Below are positions 16,680 through 25,592 of a DNA stretch of 64,000 nt, one piece after another. The notes below the pieces were generated by a model that saw nothing but the letters and a program-made list of their open reading frames with translations, searched no databases and was not told where the DNA came from. Every line of letters starts with the position of its first letter. The first letter of the stretch is position 1. The stretch is from Natrarchaeobius halalkaliphilus. GTDB lineage: Archaea > Halobacteriota > Halobacteria > Halobacteriales > Natrialbaceae. The stretch spans positions 558,001-622,000 of the forward strand of contig NZ_REFY01000002.1 of the NCBI RefSeq assembly GCF_003841485.1. Direction: 5' to 3'. A program made the translations under genes and the position numbers.

Positions 16680-17039
16680 ATGTCAGAGGCACAATCAATC
16701 ACCGGCGAACAGAGCATTGCGCGCGAACTCACCGCGTTCCAGAACAACATCCTCGTTATCCTCGCCAAAGAGCCGATGTACGGGCTGGCGATCAAACGCG
16801 AACTCGAGGAGTATTACGGAACCGAAGTGAATCACGGCCGACTCTACCCGAACCTGGACGAGCTCGTCGAGCTCGGCCTGGTCGAAAAGAGCGAACTCGA
16901 CAAACGAACCAATCAGTACTCGCTGACCGACGACGGCTACGATGCCGTTCTCGACGGCGTCAGCTGGGCGCTTTCGAACGTCGTGACCGGCGACGACCGC
17001 GCGGATGAAGTCCGCGATATCGTCGACGAGAGCTACTGA
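16680..17039 (+). CDS. PadR-family transcriptional regulator
   Basis: 119 residues. The PadR winged helix runs from about 18 to 90, with KEPMYGLAIKRELEEYYGTEVNHGRLYPNLDELVELGLVEKSE and the wing NQYSLTDDGYDAV. PadR proteins are dimeric ligand- or stress-responsive repressors; no ligand is indicated. It is divergent from pyrophosphatase with a 210-base intergenic region and probably produces a leaderless mRNA. Confidence 0.92.
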   Translation: MSEAQSITGEQSIARELTAFQNNILVILAKEPMYGLAIKRELEEYYGTEVNHGRLYPNLDELVELGLVEKSELDKRTNQYSLTDDGYDAVLDGVSWALSNVVTGDDRADEVRDIVDESY

Positions 17040-17058
17040 AGCGGGCAGGTGCGGGCGA

Positions 17059-17712
17059 TCACGGATTCCGGAATTCGGGCACCGGTTCACCGGCCGTCTC
17101 GTACACTAACTCGATCGATTTTTCGACGACGTCGCGCTGTCGAGCCGACGGCCAGGCGTTCCGAACGAAGTACTCCGAGCGGAACTCCGACAGCTCCGGT
17201 CCGGTCAGCGACTCGATTCGTTTCGCGTAGTGATTGCCGACGAAATCCGCGAGCGCGCTGGCGGTGTCACCGTGGACGTCGCCGTGGCGGTCTCTGACGC
17301 GAGCGACGAGCGTTCGGTTGTGGGCGTCGACAGCCGTCCAGTCGTCCGGATCCTCCGCCCCCTCGAGTGATATCTCGATCGCACGCGAGAGATCGTCGAT
17401 TCGGTCGGTTCGAATGACGCCGTCCTCGTGCCAGGCCGCCGGATGGAGAACGAGAGCCGCGTCGCCGTCGTCGTCGCGAACGCGAGCGGTAAATTCGTGG
17501 GGTGCGAGGAGATCATCGCGCCGCTCGAGACGGACCTCGCGTTCGCGTTCGTCCGTCGCGGATCGTGCGAGCCGGGTGAGCCGTTCGGCCTCGTCGACGA
17601 CCGATGTCGGGAGTTCGTCGTCCCCAGCGGTGCCCTCGTCGTCGGTTCCCGAGTCGCCACCGTCGGAGCCGGTGTCGACGGTCGGACCGTCAGTGTCCTC
17701 GAGATCGCTCAT
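17059..17712 (-). CDS. RnhA-operon protein, conserved haloarchaeal
   Basis: 217 residues with an acidic, low-complexity N-terminus (about 1-35) followed by a conserved alpha/beta-looking region (about 36-215; DFVGNHYAKRIESLTGPELSEF, SEYFVRNAWPSARQRDVVEKSI). It lies 27 bases downstream of rnhA on the same strand. A protein of this description is habitually next to rnhA in haloarchaea. No catalytic motif recognised; a role with RNase HI in RNA/DNA hybrid processing is only suggested by position. Confidence 0.8.
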   Translation of the reverse strand: MSDLEDTDGPTVDTGSDGGDSGTDDEGTAGDDELPTSVVDEAERLTRLARSATDEREREVRLERRDDLLAPHEFTARVRDDDGDAALVLHPAAWHEDGVIRTDRIDDLSRAIEISLEGAEDPDDWTAVDAHNRTLVARVRDRHGDVHGDTASALADFVGNHYAKRIESLTGPELSEFRSEYFVRNAWPSARQRDVVEKSIELVYETAGEPVPEFRNP

Positions 17713-17739
17713 ACCGGATCGTTCGTCCTCGAAGGCTTT

Positions 17740-18333
17740 TCAGTTCTGGTCGAGCGCCTCGTTGGCCAGTCCGTCCGCGCGGCCGTTGACCTCGCGCGGG
17801 ACGTACTCGAGCGTCCACTCGTCGAACGCGGAGAGGAGTTCGTGGACGCTCACGCGCCTTTCGCGCAGCTCCGGGTTGTTCGTATCGTACTCGCCGCGAA
17901 CCTGCTTGACGACGAGCTCCGAGTCGCCTCTGACGTGTATCTCGTCGTAGCCGTAGTCGCGGGCGGCCTCGAGCGCCGCGATGAGCGCCTCGTACTCGGC
18001 CTGGTTGTTGGTCGCGCGGCCGATCCGATCGTTGCCTTCCCCGACGATGCCGTCGCCGGTGACGATCACCCAGCCGATGGCCGCCGGACCCGGATTTCCG
18101 CGGGCCGCGCCGTCGAAGTAGACGTGTGCGCGCCCGCCGCCGTCCCGGAGCACCGCCTCGAGGTCCCGTGGATTGCCTCCCTGGATCACGATTTTGTCGT
18201 CGTAGGCGACGGCCGTCGCGTCCCCTCGAGTGGCGCGCCAGCGCTCGTGGTCCGTGTTCCCGGCGTCGATCTCGACGCCCGCGTTCTCGAGACGGTCGCG
18301 GGCCGCGTCGACGTCGCACTCGATGACTGGCAT
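17740..18333 (-). CDS. rnhA: ribonuclease HI
   Basis: 197 residues from the ATG at 18333 (MPVIECDVDAARD). It carries a 65-residue N-terminal extension typical of the haloarchaeal type, then the RNase H fold: YFDGAARGNPGPAAIG (first Asp), NNQAEYEAL (Glu), VRGDSELVVKQ (Asp) and NGRADGLANEAL (last Asp). It cleaves the RNA strand of RNA/DNA hybrids. It is the first gene of a two-gene operon with the RnhA-operon protein and is divergent from the second TFB gene. Confidence 0.94.
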   Translation of the reverse strand: MPVIECDVDAARDRLENAGVEIDAGNTDHERWRATRGDATAVAYDDKIVIQGGNPRDLEAVLRDGGGRAHVYFDGAARGNPGPAAIGWVIVTGDGIVGEGNDRIGRATNNQAEYEALIAALEAARDYGYDEIHVRGDSELVVKQVRGEYDTNNPELRERRVSVHELLSAFDEWTLEYVPREVNGRADGLANEALDQN

Positions 18334-18495
18334 TCGGTCCGTTCTTCGCCCAGTTCCGGATAAAGTCTTTCCGGTTTCAAATCGTAAACCACCACCGTGA
18401 AACGCTATACACGCCAAAATCGGCGGATACGGACCATTACGTTTGAATCGCGGCGAAGGACTTATATACTGTGGTGATACTACTATAAAAGTGCG

Positions 18496-19458
18496 ATGAC
18501 ACGGTCCACCCGTCAGCGGGAGCGAACGCGCGAGAAGGACGAGACCGAAGACCAGGAGGGGGTACGTGCCTGTCCCGAGTGCGAATCGGACAATCTCGTC
18601 AAGGACTCCGACCGGGGTGAGCTCATCTGTGAAGACTGTGGGCTCGTCGTGGAAGAAGAAAAAATCGATCCCGGTCCGGAGTGGCGGGCGTTCAACCACC
18701 AGGAACGGCAAGAGAAGTCCCGCGTCGGCGCGCCGACGACCCAGACGATGCACGACAAGGGACTGACGACGACGATCGACTGGAAAGATAAAGACGCCTA
18801 CGGACGCTCTATTTCCTCGAAAAAGCGCAGCCAGATGCATCGGCTGCGCAAGTGGCAAGAACGGATTCGAACGAAAGACGCCGGCGAGCGAAACCTGCAG
18901 TTCGCACTCAGCGAGATCGACCGAATGGCGAGCGCGCTCGGCGTCCCGCGGTCGGTTCGGGAGGTCGCGTCGGTGATCTACCGGCGCGCGCTCAAAGAGG
19001 ACCTCATCCGCGGCCGATCCATCGAGGGCGTCGCCACGTCGGCGCTGTACGCCGCCTGTCGAAAGGAGGGCATTCCGCGCAGCCTAGAGGAGATCTCGGA
19101 AGTCTCGCGCGTCGAACGAAAAGAGATCGGTCGAACGTATCGCTATATCTCGCAGGAACTCGGCCTCGAGATGCGACCCGTCGACCCGAAAAAATACGTC
19201 CCCCGCTTTTGTTCTGAACTCGAACTGTCCGAGGAGGTCCAGACCAAGGCCAACGAGATCATCGAGAAAACGGCCGAAGAGGGGCTTCTCTCGGGCAAAT
19301 CACCGACCGGATACGCCGCGGCAGCGATCTACGCCGCGTCGTTGCTCTGCAACGAGAAAAAGACCCAGCGCGAGGTCGCAGACGTCGCACAGGTCACCGA
19401 AGTCACGATCCGGAACCGGTATCAAGAGCAGATCGAAGCGATGGGGATTCACGGCTAG
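18496..19458 (+). CDS. tfb: transcription initiation factor IIB (TFB), copy 2
   Basis: 320 residues with zinc ribbon CPECES...CEDCGL, GPEWRAF and SRVGAPTT B-finger/linker and two cyclin repeats ending in [16 protein letters not shown]. It differs from copy 1 at many positions, including the ribbon ([13 protein letters not shown] versus CPECGGRVISDD), so the two probably have different promoter preferences. Upstream, CTTATATAC about 30 bases before the ATG is a good TATA box. It is divergent from rnhA and followed by ppc. Confidence 0.95.
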   Translation: MTRSTRQRERTREKDETEDQEGVRACPECESDNLVKDSDRGELICEDCGLVVEEEKIDPGPEWRAFNHQERQEKSRVGAPTTQTMHDKGLTTTIDWKDKDAYGRSISSKKRSQMHRLRKWQERIRTKDAGERNLQFALSEIDRMASALGVPRSVREVASVIYRRALKEDLIRGRSIEGVATSALYAACRKEGIPRSLEEISEVSRVERKEIGRTYRYISQELGLEMRPVDPKKYVPRFCSELELSEEVQTKANEIIEKTAEEGLLSGKSPTGYAAAAIYAASLLCNEKKTQREVADVAQVTEVTIRNRYQEQIEAMGIHG

Positions 19459-19564
19459 CCGGCGTTGGGTTACGTCCGGAACGTTTCGGAATTATCACGG
19501 TAAACGATGTACGTCGCCGTTTCGCTTCGCTGGGGTTTTTAGAGTCCGACTCAATTGGCGTGAT

Positions 19565-22255
19565 ATGCAACTTCACAACAGGGGTGTGCGTCAGGACGTC
19601 CGCGAGCTCGGGGCGTTGCTCGGGGAGGTTCTCGAAGAACAGACGTCACGAAAGGCGTTCGAGCGGGTCGAATCCTGTCGACGAGCCGCAATCGACTACC
19701 GTGCGGGCGACATCGAGTCGCGCGATCCGCTGATCACGGAACTCGAGGGGCTCTCGCCACACCAACAGCGAATCGTCGCCCGTGCGTTCACGACGTACTT
19801 CGAGCTGATCAACCTGGCCGAAGAACGCGAGCGCGTCCGTTCGATCCGGACCGAGTCGGACGAGGAAACGCTCCAGGACAGCCTCGAGACGGCGGCCGAA
19901 GAGCTGGGAGAGGCGGACGTCGACACGGTCGAACAGGTGCTCTCGGACGTGCTGATCGAGCCAACGTTTACGGCTCACCCGACCGAGGCCCGCCGGAAGA
20001 CGGTAAAATCGAAGCTGCGGACGATTTCGACCTACCTCGAGCGCCTCGATGAGTGTCTGTTGACCGAGAAAGAACAGAGCCAGATCTGGCGGGACATCGA
20101 CGCCGAGATTACGAGCCTCTGGCAGACGCCCCAGGTTCGCAATCGCCAGCCCGAACCCGAAGACGAGGCGCGAAACGTCCAGTGGTACCTCGAGAACACG
20201 CTGTTCGACGTCGTCGGGGAGGTCTACGACGAACTCGCTGATGCGATCGACGGGGAAGTCGAGAACAATATCGAGGTTCCCAAGCTGTTCGAGTTCCGTT
20301 CGTGGGCTGGCAGTGACCGGGACGGGAACCCTTACGTCACCCCGGACGTCACCGCGAACACGCTCGAGCGTCAACGCTCGGTCGTCATCGACCGATACCG
20401 CGATCAGTTAAAACGCCTCTCGGGCGTGTTGAGCCAGGACGGCAGCCGGATCGACGCCGGCTCGGCGTTTCAGGCCTCACTCGAGCGCGACCAGGAGCGA
20501 CTGCCCGGCAGCGCCCGAACGGCCGAGGAGCGCTACCCCGGCGAGCCCTACCGCCAGAAGCTCAAGTTCATGCGCGAGCGTCTGGAGCGCGTCGGTGACG
20601 TTCGGCCCGGCGGCTACGACGACGTCGAGCAGCTTCTCGATGATCTCGAAGTCATCGCGATGAGCCTGCGCGAAAACGGCGGCGAAAGCGTCGTCGAGTC
20701 ACACGTCGATCCGATCCGACGACAGGTCGCGACCTTCGGCTTCTCGCTTGCCAGCCTGGACCTGCGCGAACACCAGCAAAAACACACCGACGCCATCGCT
20801 GAAGCGCTCGAGCGTCAGGGAGTCGACTACCACGCGCTGACGGAAGACGAACGCGTCGAACTCCTCACCGACGCCGCCTTGCAGGACGAGCAGGTGATCG
20901 ACCTCTCGGACACCGACGGTCTCTCGGAGGACTCGACGCGCGTCCTCCAGCTGTTCGACACCCTCGCGGACTGGCAATCCGAGTACGGCGTCGAGGCCAT
21001 CGACACCTACTGTATCTCGATGACCGACGAGCCGAGTCACGTCCTCGAGGTGCTGTTCCTGGCCGACCAGTCCGGCGTCGTCTCCCTGCCCGAACACTGC
21101 GGGATCGACGTCGTCCCGCTGCTCGAGACGGAGTACGCCCTCTCCGGTGCGCGACGAATCATGGGGACGCTCTTCGAGAACGAAGCCTACCGTCAGGCGC
21201 TCGAGGCGCGCGGGCGAACCCAGGAGATCATGCTCGGGTACTCCGATTCGAACAAGGAAAACGGCTTTCTCGCCGCGAACTGGTCGCTGTACAAAAACCA
21301 GCGCAATCTCGGGGATATCTGTGACGACTACGACGTGACGATGCGGCTGTTCCACGGTCGCGGCGGCTCGATCTCCCGGGGCGGCGGACCGATGAACGAG
21401 GCGTTGCTTGCGCTCCCGAACTCCACCGTCACGGGTCAGGTCAAGTTCACCGAACAGGGAGAAGCGATCGCAGAGAAGTACGGCAACCCCCGGATCGCAG
21501 AGCGCAACATCGAGCAGATGCTCAACGCACAGCTTCGGTCCCGGTTCCAGGCGATGAACCAGCCCGAAGAGGAGATCCGCGAGGAGTGGATCGACGCCAT
21601 GGACACGATGGCCAACGCCGCGAGACAGGAGTATCGCAACCTGCTCGAGAGCGACGGCTTCGTCCAGTACTTCGAACAGGCGACGCCGATCACCGTCATC
21701 GAAGACCTCGATCTCGGCTCGCGTCCGGCGTCGCGCTCGGGCGAACGGACCGTCGAGGACCTCCGGGCGATCCCGTGGGTGTTCTCCTGGACGCAGTCGC
21801 GGTGTATCCTGCCGGGCTGGTACGCCCTCGCAACCGGCATCGACGCCTACCTCGACGAGGGCGGCTCGGTCGAGACGCTCCAGGAGATGTACGACGAGTG
21901 GGCGTTCTTCCGGACGACGCTCGACAACGCCGCGCTGTCGCTGTCGCGAACCGAACTCGAGATCGCAAACCAGTACGCCGACCTGGCCGATCCGGACCTT
22001 CGCGAGCGGTTCTTCCCGCGCGTCACCGACGAGTACGAGCGCGCGGTCGATCTGGTCACGACGATCGGCCAGCGCGACGAACTGCACACCCGCGACTGGC
22101 TCGGCGAGAACCTGGAGCGACGAAACCCCTATGTCGATCCGCTGAACGTCCTCCAGACGTACCTGCTCGACCGCACCCACCGCACCGACGTCGAGGAGCG
22201 AACGCTCCGGCTGACGGTCAAGGGAATCGCCGCCGGGATGAAAAACACAGGCTGA
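19565..22255 (+). CDS. ppc: phosphoenolpyruvate carboxylase
   Basis: 896 residues, full length for the bacterial-type enzyme. The catalytic His lies in FTAHPTEARRKTV (about residue 137), the active-site Lys block in MLGYSDSNKENG, and the Arg/Gly-rich loop in FHGRGGSISRGGGP (about 598-611). It carboxylates PEP to oxaloacetate and so replenishes the TCA cycle. The C-terminus ends TVKGIAAGMKNTG, as usual for the family. It stands alone, about 106 bases after the second TFB gene. Confidence 0.97.
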   Translation: MQLHNRGVRQDVRELGALLGEVLEEQTSRKAFERVESCRRAAIDYRAGDIESRDPLITELEGLSPHQQRIVARAFTTYFELINLAEERERVRSIRTESDEETLQDSLETAAEELGEADVDTVEQVLSDVLIEPTFTAHPTEARRKTVKSKLRTISTYLERLDECLLTEKEQSQIWRDIDAEITSLWQTPQVRNRQPEPEDEARNVQWYLENTLFDVVGEVYDELADAIDGEVENNIEVPKLFEFRSWAGSDRDGNPYVTPDVTANTLERQRSVVIDRYRDQLKRLSGVLSQDGSRIDAGSAFQASLERDQERLPGSARTAEERYPGEPYRQKLKFMRERLERVGDVRPGGYDDVEQLLDDLEVIAMSLRENGGESVVESHVDPIRRQVATFGFSLASLDLREHQQKHTDAIAEALERQGVDYHALTEDERVELLTDAALQDEQVIDLSDTDGLSEDSTRVLQLFDTLADWQSEYGVEAIDTYCISMTDEPSHVLEVLFLADQSGVVSLPEHCGIDVVPLLETEYALSGARRIMGTLFENEAYRQALEARGRTQEIMLGYSDSNKENGFLAANWSLYKNQRNLGDICDDYDVTMRLFHGRGGSISRGGGPMNEALLALPNSTVTGQVKFTEQGEAIAEKYGNPRIAERNIEQMLNAQLRSRFQAMNQPEEEIREEWIDAMDTMANAARQEYRNLLESDGFVQYFEQATPITVIEDLDLGSRPASRSGERTVEDLRAIPWVFSWTQSRCILPGWYALATGIDAYLDEGGSVETLQEMYDEWAFFRTTLDNAALSLSRTELEIANQYADLADPDLRERFFPRVTDEYERAVDLVTTIGQRDELHTRDWLGENLERRNPYVDPLNVLQTYLLDRTHRTDVEERTLRLTVKGIAAGMKNTG

Positions 22256-22382
22256 TCCGCGGCGGATACGCGTCGTCCCGGGTGGTCGGTTCGGTTCCGT
22301 ACCGGCCGTAAGTGGGCGTCATCGCTCGGGACGGGGCGCTTCCGACCCAATCCTTATTCGGGCCGATCTCCTATTTCGAGCG

Positions 22383-22547
22383 ATGGGTCTGTTCAGCAAA
22401 GCGGGGAAAACGTTCGAGGAAGCGAAGCAGTCGTACATGTCCAGCAAGGGGGCGACGTACGTCTGTCGGTCCTGTGAGGAGAGACTAACCGAAGAGTACG
22501 ACTACTGTCCACACTGCGGCGAGGACTCCGTCGAAAAAGTCGAGTAA
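22383..22547 (+). CDS. small zinc-ribbon protein
   Basis: 54 residues: MGLFSKAGKTFEEAKQSY, then CRSC (about 31-34) and CPHC (about 45-48), a classic two-knuckle zinc ribbon, ending EDSVEKVE. Tiny zinc-finger proteins of this kind are abundant in haloarchaea and several affect adhesion or regulation; no specific role can be assigned. It is transcribed in the same direction as ppc, 127 bases after it. Confidence 0.8.
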   Translation: MGLFSKAGKTFEEAKQSYMSSKGATYVCRSCEERLTEEYDYCPHCGEDSVEKVE

Positions 22548-22684
22548 CCCGGTCGGTGGCCGTGTGGTGGTCGAAGTCGACATCTCCAGCGTCTCTCGGT
22601 AGTCGGATCGGGACGGCGGATTCGATTAACGACGGATCTATCTTCGGACGGCGACCGGCGAAGATCGAACGCGGTCGGACCGGC

Positions 22685-23065
22685 CTACGCCTCCGCCGGC
22701 TCCTCGAACTCCTCGTGGATTTCCGCCCACTCGAGTAGCGGGTGCAGTCGCTGGCGGAGCTGTTCGCCGGTCATCGTCAGCTCGTACTCGACGCGCGGCG
22801 GGATCTCGTCGTACTGCTCGCGCTCGAGGTAGCCCGCTTCGACGAGCTCCGAGAGCCGCGACGAGAGCGTGGAGCTGCTGATCTCCCCGAGGGCGTCTTC
22901 GATTTCGCCGTAGCGAACCGGTCCGACCGCGCCGACGAGACAGATCACCTGGATCGCGTGTCGGCGGCTCAACAGCTCGAGCACGCCGCCGAGTCGACAG
23001 TAACAGGACGGATCGATTCGAGACGGCTGGTCCGGATCGACACTCTCGTTGCGGATGTCTTCCAT
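22685..23065 (-). CDS. HxlR-type winged-helix regulator, probable regulator of the MerB-like gene
   Basis: 126 residues with an HxlR-like fold: CYCRLGGVLELLSRRHAIQVICLV, then YGEIEDALGEISSSTLSSRLSELVEAGYLERE and a wing with RVEYELTMTGEQL. CYC near residue 21 could sense thiol-reactive compounds or metals. It is divergent from the MerB-like gene across 75 bases that contain a repeated TCAAAGT motif, so control of that gene and of itself is likely. Confidence 0.85.
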   Translation of the reverse strand: MEDIRNESVDPDQPSRIDPSCYCRLGGVLELLSRRHAIQVICLVGAVGPVRYGEIEDALGEISSSTLSSRLSELVEAGYLEREQYDEIPPRVEYELTMTGEQLRQRLHPLLEWAEIHEEFEEPAEA

Positions 23066-23103
23066 TTCTGTGACTCACCGAAGCTACTCCTATACTTCGG
23101 AGT

Positions 23104-23134
23104 TCAAAGTATAAGCACTTTGGAAATCAAAGTG
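23104..23134. promoter_or_regulatory. repeat/inverted-repeat operator candidate between the HxlR and MerB-like genes
   Basis: TCAAAGT occurs at 23104-23110 and again at 23128-23134. Between them, CAAAGT (23105-23110) and ACTTTG (23117-23122) form an inverted repeat with six bases between arms. It sits directly before the ATG at 23141, where a repressor would block transcription. Confidence 0.55.
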
Positions 23135-23140
23135 AAGAAT

Positions 23141-23854
23141 ATGACGCCCCGATTCGACGGCTGTGGCGGAAATAGTGGCTGCGGCTGTGAGAGCGCCGGT
23201 CGCAAGAACGGTTCGGCCGACGACGCGGAGCGGCCGACCCCGATCGAGTCGGAACCGACCGGATCGGGTTCGAACGCGACCGAAGACCGATGGGTCGAAG
23301 ATCCGACAGACTCGGCGGCAACGCTTCCCGAGGACGTGCAAACGGCGATGGAACGATTTCTCGGGACCGAACCGCTCGAGACGATGGTCGACTGCCTGCC
23401 GGCCGTTCGCCGGCGAGTTTTCGGAGATACAGTCGACGTAGTGGACCTCTGTCACGCGGACGGGGAGACCGATCACCGTGCCGTTCTCGAGGGAGAGACG
23501 TATCACTTCAGGTGCTTTTACGACGTCATCCTCCTCGCCGCGCTGACGTCGTCACCCGTCGAGATGCGAACGGTCGCGCCGGACGGGGCAGCGGTCACCG
23601 CGCGGGTGACCGGGACAGGGAAGCCGACCGTCTCACCCACCAGTGCGGTCGCGTCGTTCGGGATCGAGACGGACGTCGAACCGCTGTCGGCGTCCGATCG
23701 GCCGCTCGAGGTCAGCTACGCGGCGATCTGTCCGCACACCAACGCCTTCCCGAGCCGTCCGGAATACGAGGCGTGGGCGGCGACGGCTTCGGCGGCGACG
23801 ATCGGAATGCCGCTTGCGAACGCGACGGAGCTGGCTGAGCTGCTCCTCGAGTGA
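23141..23854 (+). CDS. merB: alkylmercury lyase (MerB)-like protein
   Basis: 237 residues from the ATG at 23141. MerB cleaves carbon-mercury bonds using two Cys and an Asp. The first Cys/Asp pair fits HFRCFYDVILLAALT (Cys-x-x-Asp), and the second Cys fits YAAICPHTNAFPS, followed by the typical EYEAWAA. All three catalytic positions are therefore present. The N-terminus (CGGNSGCGCESAG) is unusually Cys/Gly-rich and may bind metal. An HTH gene is divergent; no merA, merP or merT is near. A related non-mercury role is possible, as MerB-like proteins are widespread in haloarchaea. Confidence 0.8.
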   Translation: MTPRFDGCGGNSGCGCESAGRKNGSADDAERPTPIESEPTGSGSNATEDRWVEDPTDSAATLPEDVQTAMERFLGTEPLETMVDCLPAVRRRVFGDTVDVVDLCHADGETDHRAVLEGETYHFRCFYDVILLAALTSSPVEMRTVAPDGAAVTARVTGTGKPTVSPTSAVASFGIETDVEPLSASDRPLEVSYAAICPHTNAFPSRPEYEAWAATASAATIGMPLANATELAELLLE

Positions 23855-24417
23855 CGCTCGCCGGATCGTTCGGGCCGGTCGTCGAATCGGCGGCGTCACC
23901 GGTGGAACTCTGGGAGTCGCCTCCGTGGCTCCCGACCGGAGCGTGGCCGATCGGCTCGAGACGCGGCGTGGCTGTGGGAAGTCGGAACTGTGAGGTGGTC
24001 GCCAGAGCTGTGTCGTCGTGCGAGACCGTTTTGTCTCGGTGGCGATATTGAAAGCATGGTACCAAACGCGTCGTGTTTGGTAGCCACTTGCTTCGGGAGT
24101 CTCAGCATCCGGGGCGTTTCCGTACGCTCAGCGTCCGTTTTGGAGCGAGCAGCCCCTGTCCTGACAATATATATGTTGGTGTGATTCTAGTGGTGTTCGA
24201 AGGAAGTGGAAGAAATCGAGCGCTCGAGGCGATTTAGCTGAATCGAGGCGCTAAGCCCCCTTCATCAGCCGACTCGTTTTCCCCAGCCGTAGCCTCACCC
24301 TCCCCAACCGACTCGTTCGCTCACAGGCTCGCTCACTCGCCCCTCGCACGGCGTCGTCGATACGTCCTCGCGTCGCTCGGACGCATCGCCAGCGTGCGCC
24401 GCGTACCGGAAATCGGA
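23855..24417. other. 563-base intergenic stretch without a convincing gene
   Basis: The MerB-like and MoxR genes converge on this stretch. Two hairpins are visible: CGAGAC at 24021-24026 with GTCTCG at 24033-24038, and TACCAAAC at 24060-24067 with GTTTGGTA at 24075-24082. An AT-rich ATATATATG follows near 24169. They may terminate the MerB-like transcript, or the last could be a promoter for a short RNA. I see no protein-coding frame with haloarchaeal character. Confidence 0.5.
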
Positions 24418-25392
24418 TCAGTCTGAACCGGCGTCCGCGGTCGCCTCGAGCGTCGGCACGGGCACCGACTCGAGGACGTCGTCGACGATCCGTCGCCTGT
24501 CGACGGCGTTGACCGTCGCGTCGGGCGTCAGGACGAGCCGGTGGGTGAGAACGGGGTGGGCGACGCGTTTGATGTCGTCGGGCGTGACGAACTCCCGGCC
24601 GACGACGGTCGCGTACGCTCGCGCGGCCTCGAACAGTCGCTGGGTGCCCCGCGGGGAGACGCCCACCTCGACGCGGCCGTCGGTTCGCGTCTTCCGAGCC
24701 AGGGCGGCGACGTACTCGAGGAGGTCCTCGTCGACGCGGATCGACTCGGGAACCGACCGGAGCCGGTCGACCTGCTCGGGCTCGAGAACCGTCTCGACGC
24801 TCGGGCTGGTCGTCTCCCGGCTCGCACGTCGCCGCAGGAGTTCGATTTCGCCCTCCTCGTCTGGATATCCCATCGAACACTTGACAAGAAAGCGATCGAC
24901 CTGCGCTTCGGGCAGCGGAAACGTGCCCTCCTGTTCGACCGGGTTCTGGGTCGCGATGACGAAGAAGGGGTCCGGGAGCGCGCGCGTCTCGCCGTCGGTC
25001 GTCACCTGTCCTTCTTCCATCGCCTCGAGGAGGGCGGCCTGGGTCTTCGGCGGCGCGCGGTTGATCTCGTCGGCCAGCACGACGTTGGCGAAGATCGGTC
25101 CCTCGTTGAACTCGAAGGCGCGCTCGCGTTCGTCGAAGACGTGGGTGCCGGTGACGTCGGAGGGCAGTAAGTCGGGCGTAAACTGGATGCGCGAAAAGGA
25201 AAGTCCGAGCGCGGCGGCGACGCTCCGGGCGGTCAGCGTCTTGCCCGTTCCGGGCACGTCCTCGACGAGAACGTGGCCGCGTCCGACGACCGCGACGAGG
25301 ATTTCCTCGATGAACTCCCGGTCGCAGATGACCGACCGGCCGATCGTCTCGAGGATGGCCGTACACTCGTCGCTGGCCTGCGTGACGTTCAT
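24418..25392 (-). CDS. moxR: MoxR-family AAA+ ATPase
   Basis: 324 residues from the ATG at 25392 (MNVTQASDECTAILETIGRSVI). Walker A is EDVPGTGKT (about residues 46-54) and Walker B VLADEINRAPPKTQAALLEAMEE; sensor 1 is IATQNPVEQEGTFPLPEAQ. The C-terminal lid includes SPRGTQRLFEAARAYA. MoxR ATPases usually mature or activate partner complexes together with a DUF58/VWA protein encoded just downstream. Here downstream is a 563-base gap and then an unrelated convergent gene, so the usual partner is missing locally. Confidence 0.93.
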   Translation of the reverse strand: MNVTQASDECTAILETIGRSVICDREFIEEILVAVVGRGHVLVEDVPGTGKTLTARSVAAALGLSFSRIQFTPDLLPSDVTGTHVFDERERAFEFNEGPIFANVVLADEINRAPPKTQAALLEAMEEGQVTTDGETRALPDPFFVIATQNPVEQEGTFPLPEAQVDRFLVKCSMGYPDEEGEIELLRRRASRETTSPSVETVLEPEQVDRLRSVPESIRVDEDLLEYVAALARKTRTDGRVEVGVSPRGTQRLFEAARAYATVVGREFVTPDDIKRVAHPVLTHRLVLTPDATVNAVDRRRIVDDVLESVPVPTLEATADAGSD

Positions 25393-25507
25393 GGGAGGTG
25401 AGTCGGCCGCTCGTGCCAAGTCAATTTCGCTCTTCGAGTCGGAACCGATCGCAGGCAACGAGACGAATCGAAACCGGTAAAAACGTCTCCCGGGTAGGTG
25501 GAGGTGA

Positions 25508-25592
25508 GCCGAGATAGCCTAGCCCGGCCAAGGCGGCAGATTCGAAATCTGCTGTCCTCACGGACTCGGGAGTTCAAATCTCCCTCTCGGCG
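25508..25592 (+). tRNA. tRNA-Ser (anticodon CGA)
   Basis: 85 nt. Acceptor stem GCCGAGA (25508-25514) pairs with TCTCGGC (25585-25591), discriminator G. The anticodon arm is GCAGATT-CGA-AATCTGC, the long variable arm has the class II size of tRNA-Ser, and the T arm is GGGAG-TTCAAAT-CTCCC. No intron and no encoded CCA. It reads UCG codons. Directly downstream is a perfect hairpin and then a repeat of its 3' end. Confidence 0.95.

Noticed and set aside
24060-24180. A possible small RNA gene with hairpin and AT-rich promoter
   Set aside because: Two hairpins and an ATATATATG lie close together, but order and orientation do not form a clear promoter-RNA-terminator unit.
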